This document shows positions 17,019-24,708 of a DNA stretch of 55,311 nt, piece after piece. The DNA comes from a virus. The stretch lies in IMG/VR virus record IMGVR_UViG_3300032032_000484, positions 1 to 55,311 of that record; one strand, given 5' to 3'. Position numbers and translations under genes: made by a program. The notes below the pieces were generated by a model. It searched no databases, was not told the origin of the DNA, and saw only the letters and a list, made by a program, of their open reading frames with translations. Each line of letters begins with the position of its first letter. Positions within the stretch are counted from its first letter, which is position 1.

Positions 17019-18284
17019 ATGTATCTTTCAGAAGAACTACAAAATAAGTGGAGCCCAGTTCTTGAACATCCTGAACTCAATGAGATCAAGGACCCGTACA
17101 AGAAGGCGGTAACCACAGTAGTACTCGAAAACCAAGAGAAGGCTCTTCGTGAAGAAAAAGAAGCTCTTTTCGAGGCTACACATGCTAACCAAACAGGTGC
17201 AAGCGTTGACAACTACGATCCTATATTGATCTCACTAGTTAGACGTGCTTTACCTAACCTTATGGCTTACGATGTTTGTGGAGTACAACCAATGTCTGGA
17301 CCAACTGGTCTAATCTTTGCAATGAAATCTCATTTCACCAGTCAAACTGGCGCTGAGGCTTTATTCAACGAAGCAGACACTGATTTCTCAGGTGCAGGTA
17401 CACATGCTGGAGCTAATCCAGTAGACGGTACTTACACTACAGGAAACGGGGTATCTACAAGCACTGCAGAAGGTTTTGGAGACTCAACTACACTAAATGA
17501 AATGGCTTTCTCAATCGAGAAAACAACTGTTACTGCTAAGTCCAGAGCGTTAAAAGCTCAGTACACAGTAGAACTAGCACAAGACTTGAAAGCTGTTCAT
17601 GGTTTAGATGCGGAATCCGAACTTTCCAATATTCTTTCTCAAGAAATTCTTGCAGAAATTAATCGTGAAGTTATTAGAACTATCTACAAAGTAGCAAAAA
17701 CTGGTTCTGCCAGCACAGCTACTGCCGGAACATTTGACTTAGATGTCGACAGTAACGGAAGATGGTCCGTAGAAAGATTTAAAGGTCTTTTATTTAATAT
17801 CGAGCGTGATGCTAATGTCATCGCACAAGACACAAGGCGTGGTAAAGGTAACTTCATCATCTGTTCATCAGATGTTGCTAGTGCTCTTTCAATGTCAGGT
17901 GTACTTGACTATGCTCCAGCATTATCAACTAATTTAAATGTTGATGACACAGGTAATACATTTGCTGGCGTACTTAACGGTCGTTATAAAGTATACATTG
18001 ACCCATATTCTGCAAATACAGGAGCTGCTAGCCAGTTCTATGTATGTGGTTATAAAGGCACAAGCCCTTATGACGCAGGTCTATTCTACTGTCCGTATGT
18101 TCCACTACAAATGGTAAGGGCAATTGACCCTGCTACATTCCAGCCAAAAATTGGTTTCAAAACCAGGTATGGCATGATAGCTAACCCATTCGTAATGCAG
18201 TCAGACGGCACTACAGATGGAGACACATTTACAGCAGACAGAAACCAATACTACAGAAGTGTAAAAGTTTCTAACTTAATGTAA
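17019..18284 (+). CDS. gp23: Major capsid protein gp23
   Basis: 421 residues, shorter than T4 gp23 (521). Family segments: DNYDPILISLVRRALPNLMAYDVCGVQPMSG split across 65-95, PTGLIFAMKSHF, and GRYKVYIDPYSAN and GTSPYDAGLFYCPYVPL near the C-terminus. A gp21-type cleavage site LFE|A lies at about residue 52/53, so the mature protein should begin ATHANQTG. It forms the hexamers of the capsid. SD AAGGAGAAACTG. It is followed by a strong terminator. Confidence 0.95.
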   Translation: MYLSEELQNKWSPVLEHPELNEIKDPYKKAVTTVVLENQEKALREEKEALFEATHANQTGASVDNYDPILISLVRRALPNLMAYDVCGVQPMSGPTGLIFAMKSHFTSQTGAEALFNEADTDFSGAGTHAGANPVDGTYTTGNGVSTSTAEGFGDSTTLNEMAFSIEKTTVTAKSRALKAQYTVELAQDLKAVHGLDAESELSNILSQEILAEINREVIRTIYKVAKTGSASTATAGTFDLDVDSNGRWSVERFKGLLFNIERDANVIAQDTRRGKGNFIICSSDVASALSMSGVLDYAPALSTNLNVDDTGNTFAGVLNGRYKVYIDPYSANTGAASQFYVCGYKGTSPYDAGLFYCPYVPLQMVRAIDPATFQPKIGFKTRYGMIANPFVMQSDGTTDGDTFTADRNQYYRSVKVSNLM

Positions 18285-18310
18285 TTAGGTCTTTTCGGAA
18301 ACGAATTAAA

Positions 18311-18337
18311 ACGGGCTACTTAGTAGCCCGTTTTTTT
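18311..18337 (+). terminator. Rho-independent terminator after gp23
   Basis: Perfect 9-bp stem ACGGGCTAC / GTAGCCCGT with loop TTA, followed by a run of seven T. A run of A on the left arm gives it terminator character on the minus strand too, so it can end both gp23 transcription and the convergent small gene at 18347-18577. Confidence 0.9.
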
Positions 18338-18346
18338 GACTTGAAT

Positions 18347-18577
18347 TTATTTTTGATTTACAAATTCGTTGAGTTTAACAGCTACTGCTATAACATCTTC
18401 AGCCGTCATTGGTTTTAGTATAGGAAACTCAGGATAAGGAATATCCTTTGCATCTTGTGCTCTACAAACATCTTGATGATATTTGTCTACAGCCATATTA
18501 CGGTTTTGTTCTACTATACATTGTGCTTGACTAAGCAATTCGGCTCGTATTTCAAAGCCTGATTTATTCTCTGACAT
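18347..18577 (-). CDS. Small conserved hypothetical protein, minus strand
   Basis: 76 residues from the ATG at 18577, chosen because CAGGAGAAAATT precedes it; an upstream in-frame start would add 15 residues but lacks an SD. It begins MSENKSGFEIRAELLSQAQCI and contains DIPYPEFPILKPMTAEDVIAV. Mostly helical, no membrane segment. Similar small proteins sit beside gp23 in marine T4-like phages; function unknown. It is convergent with gp23 across the bidirectional terminator. Confidence 0.7.
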   Translation of the reverse strand: MSENKSGFEIRAELLSQAQCIVEQNRNMAVDKYHQDVCRAQDAKDIPYPEFPILKPMTAEDVIAVAVKLNEFVNQK

Positions 18578-18601
18578 AATTTTCTCCTGTGTGTGTGTCA
18601 A

Positions 18602-18620
18602 GTCCAAATTTATTTTGGAC
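18602..18620. repeat. Perfect inverted repeat upstream of the minus-strand gene
   Basis: GTCCAAA (18602-18608), TTTAT loop, TTTGGAC (18614-18620). It lies in the leader of the minus-strand gene and could be an operator or an mRNA hairpin; it lacks a T run. Confidence 0.6.
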
Positions 18621-18677
18621 ATACTATATATACAAAAGGTATTAGTCCTTCTTTACTTATGGTTAGACATAAAGTAT

Positions 18678-18685
18678 TATAAATA
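18678..18685 (+). promoter_or_regulatory. Late promoter, TATAAATA
   Basis: Exact TATAAATA 22 nt before the IscU-like ATG, placing the Fe-S assembly pair and probably the tube-fold gene behind it in the late regulon. Confidence 0.7.
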
Positions 18686-18707
18686 CTAATAAGACAAGGT
18701 AACTAAT

Positions 18708-19136
18708 ATGGCATATTCAAAAAAGGTAGTAGATAGATTTAATGATGTTTTAAATAACCCAAAATCACATGGAGTTGGCAGGTTCGATCCTAAAGACCCA
18801 AATGTTGCTACAGGCATGACGGGAGCACCGGCATGTGGAGATGTTATGAAGTTAGATTTAAAAGTAAATCCAGATACTGATGTTATTGAAGATGTAAAGT
18901 TCAAAACATACGGTTGTGGAAGTGCTATTGCTAGTTCTACAATGTTTGTGGAAATGTTAAAGGGTATTACAATGACTCAGGCTTTAGAAATTAAAGATAA
19001 AGACATTGCAGAAGCTTTAGAATTACCACCTATTAAATTACATTGTTCTGTATTAGCAGAAGATAGTATTAAAAGAGCCCTACAAGATTGGGACGAAAAA
19101 AAGAAACATAGAAATCATAATAGGGGGCCTGAATGA
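18708..19136 (+). CDS. iscU: IscU/NifU-N-like Fe-S cluster scaffold
   Basis: 142 residues, the normal IscU size. All three cluster-binding cysteines are present in their usual contexts: GAPACGD (residue 43), YGCGSAIASS (about 70) and LHCSVLAEDSI (about 111); the Asp after the first Cys is kept. The start YSKKVVDRFNDVLNNPKSHG is classic IscU. It would assemble [2Fe-2S] clusters from cysteine-desulfurase sulfur, presumably from the host IscS/SufS since none is seen here. Its stop overlaps the IscA-like gene (ATGA), implying coupled synthesis. Likely Fe-S clients in the window include the radical SAM proteins at 23830 and 49531. Confidence 0.9.
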   Translation: MAYSKKVVDRFNDVLNNPKSHGVGRFDPKDPNVATGMTGAPACGDVMKLDLKVNPDTDVIEDVKFKTYGCGSAIASSTMFVEMLKGITMTQALEIKDKDIAEALELPPIKLHCSVLAEDSIKRALQDWDEKKKHRNHNRGPE

Positions 19137-19453
19137 TAGAATGGACCGATGAAGCAATGGAACAAGTGATTGAAAGATTAGAAAAGAAAAAATCACCTGG
19201 TATTAGATTAGCATTGTTAGGCGGTGGTTGTGCAGGCTTTAAATATGATTTTAATTATGCTGATGGACCTAATAACGATCAGGATGAGGAACTAGACTTT
19301 GGAAAATTCAAAATGTGGATATGTCCTATGTCGGCAGGTTACTTAGCTGGTACAGTTATTGGATGGCGAGTAGAAGGATTGGTAGAAGAATTTACATTTT
19401 GGAATCCAGCAGAATCTAGCGCTTGTGGTTGTGGAGAAAGCGTAGGATTTTAA
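19133..19453 (+). CDS. iscA: IscA/HesB-type Fe-S carrier protein
   Basis: 106 residues with the three A-type carrier cysteines: GGGCAGFKYDF (C35) and the C-terminal SACGCGESVGF. Family: IscA/SufA/ErpA/HesB, which accept and deliver iron or Fe-S clusters to apo-proteins. It is coupled to the IscU-like gene by a 4-nt overlap. HesB-like genes are known in marine T4-like phages; the adjacent complete scaffold is less usual. Confidence 0.9.
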   Translation: MIEWTDEAMEQVIERLEKKKSPGIRLALLGGGCAGFKYDFNYADGPNNDQDEELDFGKFKMWICPMSAGYLAGTVIGWRVEGLVEEFTFWNPAESSACGCGESVGF

Positions 19454-19468
19454 TGATGGAGATAAAAA

Positions 19469-19627
19469 ATGGCAAAAACATGGAGTGGAAAACTCACACA
19501 TAGTGGTGTAAAGAAAGCAACATCACAGGGCGTCGGAGGAAGAGGTAGAAAAGTTAAACTTGCTACTTCCACGATGAATAAAAACAGAAAAAGAAGTTAT
19601 AAAAAGTACAGAGGACAAGGTAGATGA
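19469..19627 (+). CDS. Small highly basic protein (52 aa), unknown function
   Basis: MAKTWSGKLTHSGVKKATSQG, then 31 more residues ending KRSYKKYRGQGR. It is very rich in Lys, Arg, Gly and Ser and has no acidic residue, so it is likely nucleic-acid-binding or disordered. Preceded by GATGGAGATAAAAA. Its stop overlaps the next start (ATGA), indicating translational coupling. It could be a DNA-condensing internal protein; unproven. Confidence 0.7.
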   Translation: MAKTWSGKLTHSGVKKATSQGVGGRGRKVKLATSTMNKNRKRSYKKYRGQGR

Positions 19628-20208
19628 CAACAACCAATATTACGAATGTTTCAGAAGCATCGTGGAGTAATGCTAACCCAAATGAGTTAGACTATTTGCG
19701 TCCTAACGCATTTAAATTTCAGATACATAACATTCCTAATACAAGTTACTTCTGTAACGCTGCTAACATACCAGAAATGAATTTGCCACCTGCAATTCAA
19801 CCCAATCCTTTAGTAGATATAGGACACCCAGGCGATAAAATAGAATTTGGTACTTTAATGATACGATTCCTCATACAAGAGGACATGAAAAATTATAAAG
19901 AACTATATGATTGGATGGTAGGCCTAGGTTTCCCTAAAGACAGCAAGCAATTTGCAGAATATACAAAAACACAAAACTATAGGTTCCCAGATATATCACC
20001 TGAGAGCTCACAAGGGTTAGGACAGTATAGTGATGCTACACTTACCCTATTAGATTCAAACAACAACGCAAAAGTGGTAATTAGTTTCGTCGATGCTTTC
20101 CCTACAAGTTTACAGGGTTTGGATTTTGAGATAGTAACAGGCAGTACAGATTATATGATGGGTGTTGCTATGTTTAAGTACTCATTATTTGAAATCGAAG
20201 TCTTATAA
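19624..20208 (+). CDS. Tail-tube-fold protein (gp3 position; possibly gp48/gp54-like)
   Basis: 194 residues. The segment LRPNAFKFQIHNIPNTSYFC, then NAANIPEMNLPPAIQPNPLVD, FGTLMIRFLIQEDMKNYKELYDW parallels gp19 (FRLSIPF..., ALPASTVNPV, WTITVINNNDF..RRKFEEW), indicating the tube fold. In related marine phages the gene between gp23 and uvsY is usually called gp3, the tail-tube terminator; gp48 and gp54 of the baseplate are also tube-fold proteins. Which of these it is cannot be settled from the sequence alone. Confidence 0.6.
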   Translation: MTTTNITNVSEASWSNANPNELDYLRPNAFKFQIHNIPNTSYFCNAANIPEMNLPPAIQPNPLVDIGHPGDKIEFGTLMIRFLIQEDMKNYKELYDWMVGLGFPKDSKQFAEYTKTQNYRFPDISPESSQGLGQYSDATLTLLDSNNNAKVVISFVDAFPTSLQGLDFEIVTGSTDYMMGVAMFKYSLFEIEVL

Positions 20209-20230
20209 TACCAAAAGGTACAATAACTAG

Positions 20231-20259
20231 TTGACTCTTACATAGCAAGAGTCTATAAT
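20231..20259 (+). promoter_or_regulatory. Sigma70-like promoter P1 (uvsY)
   Basis: TTGACT at 20231-20236, 17 nt, TATAAT at 20254-20259. The spacer carries a perfect 7-bp inverted repeat GACTCTT / AAGAGTC (20233-20239 and 20247-20253). Only 9 nt separate the -10 box from the uvsY ATG, so the transcript should be leaderless or nearly so. Confidence 0.85.
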
Positions 20260-20268
20260 GTATATATT

Positions 20269-20712
20269 ATGATAACTCTAAAAGAACTACAAGACATGTG
20301 GCAAGAAGACTGTAAGGTTGATGAACTTAACCTTGGACAGGAGTCTACACGCATACCAGAACTACATTCTAAGTATCTTAACCATTTATCTACACTAAGA
20401 CTACAATGTCGCAGATCCCAAAGTGAATTATTTAAAATGAGAAGGCTGAAGTGGAAGTATTATCGAGGTGAGTTAGATCAAAAGGAATTGAATGAAAGAG
20501 GCTGGGATCAGTACTTAGGTAACGCTCCTCTTAATAATCAGATGAATGAGTTCTTAGACACAGACGAAGATGTTATTAAATTAACCGATAAATTGGAGTA
20601 TTTAAACACTTGTTTGACCCTGTGTGAGAGTGTTATGAAGTCGATTTCTAGTCGTTCTTTTGATATTAAAAACGCAATTGAATGGACTAAGTTTACAAAC
20701 GGGTCTTACTAG
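20269..20712 (+). CDS. uvsY: Recombination mediator UvsY
   Basis: 147 residues (T4 UvsY 137). The start MITLKELQDMWQEDCKVDELNL aligns residue for residue with T4 UvsY's MRLEDLQEELKKDVFID..., which fixes the start. The interior (HSKYLNHLSTLRLQCRRSQSE..RLKWKYYRGEL) and C-terminus (LCESVMKSISSRSFDIKNAIE) also follow the family. UvsY loads the RecA-like UvsX onto gp32-coated single-stranded DNA. No SD sequence is present; the start sits just downstream of P1. It precedes uvsW as in other marine relatives. Confidence 0.9.
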   Translation: MITLKELQDMWQEDCKVDELNLGQESTRIPELHSKYLNHLSTLRLQCRRSQSELFKMRRLKWKYYRGELDQKELNERGWDQYLGNAPLNNQMNEFLDTDEDVIKLTDKLEYLNTCLTLCESVMKSISSRSFDIKNAIEWTKFTNGSY

Positions 20713-20736
20713 TGAAAAATATTTGGCCGGTATCTA

Positions 20737-20752
20737 GGAGCAAAAAAAGTTG
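20737..20752 (+). promoter_or_regulatory. RBS and TTG start of uvsW
   Basis: GGAG at 20737-20740 stands 9 nt before TTG at 20750. No ATG start is available upstream in frame, and the N-terminal residues MIKVSKKDEVHISVD match the beginning of T4 UvsW, so the TTG start is supported. A 15-nt stretch here recurs before gp44. Confidence 0.75.
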
Positions 20753-22216
20753 ATCAAGGTTTCTAAAAAAGACGAAGTACATATTAGTGTAGATACAGAT
20801 CCAAGTACTGCACAAGAGATATGTGACTTCTTTACTTTTGAAATACCTGGTGCCAAGTTTATGCCTCTATACAAGAAGAAAGTATGGGACGGCAAAGCAA
20901 GATTGTTTAATATATACAACCGAGAATTATACATAGGTCTTTTGCCTTACTTGAAAGAGTTTGCAGAAACCTTAGAGTATAATATAGAAGTAAACATGCC
21001 TGACATAGGCGAAACCATAGACATAGATAGATTTACTAATGAATTGAGGTTACAATCCAATGGAAAACAAATCGAAATTAGAGATTATCAGAAAGAAGCG
21101 GTTACAAAGGCAATTAATGTTGGGAGAACTCTCCTCTTATCTCCAACTGCTTCTGGGAAGTCTCTTATTATTTATAGCCTTATCCGTTATCACCAACTGA
21201 AAGGTAGAAAGCAACTAGTAATTGTGCCTACTACATCTTTGGTAGAACAAATGTATGGAGACTTTCAGGACTATGCTACGGCAGACACTTGGCAAGTAAC
21301 AGAAAATTGTCATAGGATATATGGTGGTAAAGAAAAAACAAATGAATATCCTATAACAATAAGTACATGGCAATCTATATACAAGTATCCTAAAAAATGG
21401 TTTGAACAATTTGAAGTAGTATATGGAGATGAGGCACACTTGTTTAAAGCAAAATCATTAACAACATTAATGAACAAGCTTACAAACACACCTTTTAGAA
21501 TAGGAACAACAGGTACATTAGATGGAACTAAGACACATAGGCTTGTACTAGAAGGTGTGTTTGGACAAGTACACAAGGTTACAACTACTAAAAAATTAAT
21601 GGACGATAAGCAACTAGCCACATTAAAAATTTTATGTTGTATGATTAACTGGAAGGACGCACATAGAAAAGAAGTAAAGGGTATGACTTACCAAGAAGAA
21701 ATAGATTGGATAGTAACACACCCAGATCGTAATGAAATTATAAGAAAATTAACTGTTGCACAAGACGGTAACACACTTGTTCTATTTCAATTTGTAGAAA
21801 AGCATGGTACAGTATTACATGAAATGATAAGCAAAACAGTTAAAGAAAACAGAAAAGTATTCTTTGTATATGGTGGCACAGATACAGAGGTAAGAGAAGA
21901 AATAAGAGCTATTACAGAAACACAAAACGATGCTATCATCATTGCCTCATACGGCACATTTTCAACGGGTATAAATATAAGGAACCTTCATAATATTGTG
22001 TTTGCCTCGCCTAGTAAGAGTAGAATAAGAAACTTACAGAGTATAGGACGAGGACTTCGTAAAGGAGAGAACAAAGTATCATGTAATCTTTTTGATATTG
22101 GTGATGATTTAGCGTGGAAGTCTAAAAAGAATTACACACTTAACCACTTAATAGAGAGGATCAAGATTTATAACGAAGAAGGTTTCGATTATAAACTTGT
22201 TAAATTAGATGTCTGA
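20750..22216 (+). CDS. uvsW: RNA-DNA and DNA helicase UvsW
   Basis: 488 residues (T4 about 500), TTG start. Superfamily 2 helicase: N-terminal UvsW domain (DFFTFEIPGAKFMPLYKKKVWDG), Q-like motif RDYQKEAV at about 111, Walker A SPTASGKS at 131-138, DEAH box at 227-230 (YGDEAHLF), motif III TGTLDG, and motif VI QSIGRGLRKG near 445. It unwinds R-loops and branched recombination intermediates and helps switch T4 from origin- to recombination-dependent replication. Overlaps the next gene by 8 nt. Confidence 0.95.
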   Translation: MIKVSKKDEVHISVDTDPSTAQEICDFFTFEIPGAKFMPLYKKKVWDGKARLFNIYNRELYIGLLPYLKEFAETLEYNIEVNMPDIGETIDIDRFTNELRLQSNGKQIEIRDYQKEAVTKAINVGRTLLLSPTASGKSLIIYSLIRYHQLKGRKQLVIVPTTSLVEQMYGDFQDYATADTWQVTENCHRIYGGKEKTNEYPITISTWQSIYKYPKKWFEQFEVVYGDEAHLFKAKSLTTLMNKLTNTPFRIGTTGTLDGTKTHRLVLEGVFGQVHKVTTTKKLMDDKQLATLKILCCMINWKDAHRKEVKGMTYQEEIDWIVTHPDRNEIIRKLTVAQDGNTLVLFQFVEKHGTVLHEMISKTVKENRKVFFVYGGTDTEVREEIRAITETQNDAIIIASYGTFSTGINIRNLHNIVFASPSKSRIRNLQSIGRGLRKGENKVSCNLFDIGDDLAWKSKKNYTLNHLIERIKIYNEEGFDYKLVKLDV

Positions 22217-22592
22217 TATAAGCATATTAAAATTAATGGACGGCACTACAATCGTAGGCAGACTAACACAAGACGGAGATCTTGTAGAAATAGAACATCC
22301 AATAGAATTGGTGTCTAATATAACACCTGTTGGAAATATATTAGGTGAGCAAGTAAGTTTAAGACCTTATGTTGCTATAGCACAAGAACATATTTTTACT
22401 ATAGAAAGATATAATGTTATTAATATATCTACTCTACAGGAAAATTTTGTTGACGGCTATGAAAGAATGGTAGAAAATATTTATTTCAGAGAACAACAAT
22501 GGGACGGTGACTTAATGTCAGAGGAACCAGACTTAGATATAGATACAATGACAGAACTTGCAGATGCAATTATAAAGAAACAAATACATTAG
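22209..22592 (+). CDS. Sm-like (LSm-fold) small protein, hypothetical
   Basis: 127 residues. The first 60 read as a small beta barrel: ILKLMDGTTIVGRLTQDGDLV..IEHPIELV...QVSLRPYVAIAQEHIFTI. The pattern 'KL.dG..ivG.lt..g....i..P..l' resembles the Sm1 motif of LSm/Hfq-type proteins and is shared with the protein at 51978-52322, so they are likely paralogs. A short acidic helical tail follows. RNA binding is an inference from fold pattern. It lies between uvsW and gp55. Confidence 0.5.
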   Translation: MSDISILKLMDGTTIVGRLTQDGDLVEIEHPIELVSNITPVGNILGEQVSLRPYVAIAQEHIFTIERYNVINISTLQENFVDGYERMVENIYFREQQWDGDLMSEEPDLDIDTMTELADAIIKKQIH

Positions 22593-22601
22593 GAGTATAT
22601 T

Positions 22602-23207
22602 ATGGCAAAAAGACGTGACCCTAACTCGGCACACTATATAGACAACAAGGAGTTCCTTGTAAAGATTAGTGCTTACCGAGAGGAAAGAATTGAAGCAGAA
22701 GAGAGTGGAGATGAAAGACCACAAGTAACAAATTATATAGGCGAGTGCTTTGTTAAAATAGCAAATCATTTAGCATATAAATCTAACTTTGTAAACTATA
22801 CATTTAGAGATGAAATGATTTTAGATGGTATTGAAAACTGTCTTACATATATGGATAACTTTGATCCAGCAAAATCTAAAAATCCTTTTGCATACTTTAC
22901 ACAAATCACATACTACGCTTTCATTAGGCGTATCCAAAAAGAAAAAAGACAAATGGAAACTAAGTTCAAATATATTAAGAGCTTAGATATAGATCAAATC
23001 TTAGAACAAAGCGCAGACGGAAGTGAACACTCTAATGATTACCTAAGTTATATGAGAGGCATGATTGAGCAAGCAGAGGCAGATAATGCTAAAGCTGACG
23101 CAGCTAACGCAGGTAAAAAGATGCCTAAGCGTAGACCTAAATACTTAGATGAAAAAATTAAGGCAGAGGAAGCAGCAGCTAAGGCAGAGGAAGATGCGAA
23201 AAGCTAG
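22602..23207 (+). CDS. gp55: Late transcription sigma factor gp55
   Basis: 201 residues (T4 gp55 185). The core LILDGIENCLTYMDNFDPAKS, then NPFAYFTQITYYAFIRRIQKEKRQ, is a sigma region 2-like helix pair that recognises the -10 element, typical of gp55. The N-terminus DPNSAHYIDNKEFLVKI also fits. It programs host RNA polymerase to TATAAATA promoters, many of which occur in this window. The C-terminus is a Lys/Ala/Glu-rich helix (KIKAEEAAAKAEEDAKS), not the hydrophobic clamp-binding tail of T4 gp55. Overlaps the next gene by 14 nt. Confidence 0.9.
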   Translation: MAKRRDPNSAHYIDNKEFLVKISAYREERIEAEESGDERPQVTNYIGECFVKIANHLAYKSNFVNYTFRDEMILDGIENCLTYMDNFDPAKSKNPFAYFTQITYYAFIRRIQKEKRQMETKFKYIKSLDIDQILEQSADGSEHSNDYLSYMRGMIEQAEADNAKADAANAGKKMPKRRPKYLDEKIKAEEAAAKAEEDAKS

Positions 23208-23763
23208 TAAAGATATAAAAGGATTTTATGAGTGGGACTTTACAGACATTGTTGCTGAACTTCCTGACAAAGGTAAACTTATAGAAATAGGTTCTTATGT
23301 AGGCAAGTCTGCGGTATCTTGGGCTGAAGCATTTGAAAAGGCAGGTAAGGATTATACTATACATTGTGTTGAAGTATTTGTAGGTATAGGTAATACAGGT
23401 AGAGCTTCAGTAATGAATGAAGAATTAAAAACATTTCTGGATAGTTTAATGTGTACTGCTGAAGAACAAGAACAACAGTTTATAGAGAATACAAAGGGCT
23501 GGAATATAACATACGAAAAGAAACACTTTACAGAAGATTTTGAATTGGCAGAGGAGTATACAGTACTATGGTATGATGCTAATCATTCAGAACAATCTGT
23601 AACAACAGCAATTAATTATTGGCAGGACAAAGTACAAACAATGGTTATTGATTGTTATGATACGGTTCATCCAGAGACTATGACAGCAATAGATACATCT
23701 GGTTTAAACTTTAAACTATTTGAATTTAACAAGGGAACAAAGGGGATAGCATTATTTGGTTGA
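23194..23763 (+). CDS. Class I SAM-dependent methyltransferase-like protein
   Basis: 189 residues from the ATG at 23194, inside the end of gp55 (an in-frame start at 23149 lies deeper and is less likely). Motif I GKLIEIGSYVGKSAVSWAEAF (near 28) with HCVEVF as the next acidic strand is the Methyltransf_24-type SAM fold. Later WYDANHSEQSVTTAINYW and DCYDTVHPET carry Asp/His residues as in that family. The substrate is unknown; similar enzymes act on sugars or small molecules. It ends in a hairpin just before the queE promoter, so it is likely transcribed with gp55 rather than with the queE operon. Confidence 0.65.
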   Translation: MRKASKDIKGFYEWDFTDIVAELPDKGKLIEIGSYVGKSAVSWAEAFEKAGKDYTIHCVEVFVGIGNTGRASVMNEELKTFLDSLMCTAEEQEQQFIENTKGWNITYEKKHFTEDFELAEEYTVLWYDANHSEQSVTTAINYWQDKVQTMVIDCYDTVHPETMTAIDTSGLNFKLFEFNKGTKGIALFG

Positions 23764-23777
23764 AAAGGTCAACCAAA
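23755..23777 (+). repeat. Hairpin over the methyltransferase stop codon
   Basis: Perfect 9-bp stem TTTGGTTGA / TCAACCAAA with loop AAAGG; the left arm ends with the stop codon TGA. There is no T run, so it is not a standard terminator. It could stabilise the 3' end or insulate the queE promoter that starts 16 nt further on. Confidence 0.7.
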
Positions 23778-23792
23778 AGCGCTAAGAGTAGG

Positions 23793-23821
23793 TTGATTCT
23801 TACTTCACCCTTATATATAAT
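23793..23821 (+). promoter_or_regulatory. Sigma70-like promoter P2 (queE operon)
   Basis: TTGATT at 23793-23798, 17 nt, TATAAT at 23816-23821. The left half of the dyad (ATTCTT) is present but the right half is not. The queE ATG is 8 nt beyond the -10 box, again implying a leaderless transcript. Confidence 0.8.
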
Positions 23822-23829
23822 ATCATATT

Positions 23830-24708
23830 ATGAAACTGAGATACAGCGAAGCATTTTATAGCATACAAGGCGAAGGTAGATTTGTAGGAGTACCTAGTGT
23901 ATTCTTAAGAGTCTTTGGCTGTAACTTTGAATGCGCTGGTTTCGGACAAGAGCGTGGCAAGTATATTGCTACAGACCAAATGCCTTATATGACAGATCCT
24001 AAAGGCGATAAAAATCACCCAGAAGCTTATAAAGATATTTCAGAACTGCCTGTCACGCCTGTAGGTTGTGATAGTTCTGCTTCTTGGGCTATGAAATATA
24101 AACATTTACAAATGACTAAGACTGTTGATGAGGTATATGAACACATTATAAGTCTTTTACCTAATGGAAGATTTGATGAGAAGAATGATATACATTTGGT
24201 TATTACAGGTGGAGAACCTTTACTCGGTTGGCAAAGAGTATGGCCTGAATTAATTAAAATGTGTATGGAAGTAGGTTTGACTAATGTAACATTTGAAACT
24301 AATGGAACACAATTAATTAAACCTGAACTAGCAAACTTCTTTAATGAAAATTATAAGGGTATACATGTAACTTGGAGTACATCTCCTAAGTTAAGTCTTA
24401 GTGGTGAGAAGAATGAAGATGCTTTAATACCTGACGCACTTGTTACAATGAACCAGGTTGTTAATTCTCACTTGTATAATAAATTTGTCGTTAGAGACAT
24501 AACAGACTTCGAAGAAGTTGATAAGTTTTATCTAACTTATCAGAAAAGTGGCGTACAAATAGATGCTGTTTACTGTATGCCAGAAGGCGCTACACTAGAA
24601 CAACAAACACTAACTGCTAAAGGCGTAGCAGAGGCTTGTATGAAAACAGGATACAAGTTTAGCCCTCGATTACATATCGATTTATTTGGCAACGCTTGGG
24701 GTACATGA
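23830..24708 (+). CDS. queE: 7-carboxy-7-deazaguanine synthase QueE-like radical SAM enzyme
   Basis: 292 residues. The start LRYSEAFYSIQGEGRFVGVPS, then VFLRVFGCNFECAGFG, is diagnostic of QueE. The cluster motif is atypical: C31 and C35 are present, but where a CX3CX2C motif would need a third Cys (38) there is Phe; the likely third ligand is the Cys of VGCDSSASW about 45 residues on, after an insertion. ITGGEPLLGWQ and THETNGT-type motifs (FETNGTQL) complete the SAM site. It converts carboxy-tetrahydropterin to 7-carboxy-7-deazaguanine. First gene of the P2 operon; overlaps the next by 4 nt. Confidence 0.88.
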   Translation: MKLRYSEAFYSIQGEGRFVGVPSVFLRVFGCNFECAGFGQERGKYIATDQMPYMTDPKGDKNHPEAYKDISELPVTPVGCDSSASWAMKYKHLQMTKTVDEVYEHIISLLPNGRFDEKNDIHLVITGGEPLLGWQRVWPELIKMCMEVGLTNVTFETNGTQLIKPELANFFNENYKGIHVTWSTSPKLSLSGEKNEDALIPDALVTMNQVVNSHLYNKFVVRDITDFEEVDKFYLTYQKSGVQIDAVYCMPEGATLEQQTLTAKGVAEACMKTGYKFSPRLHIDLFGNAWGT

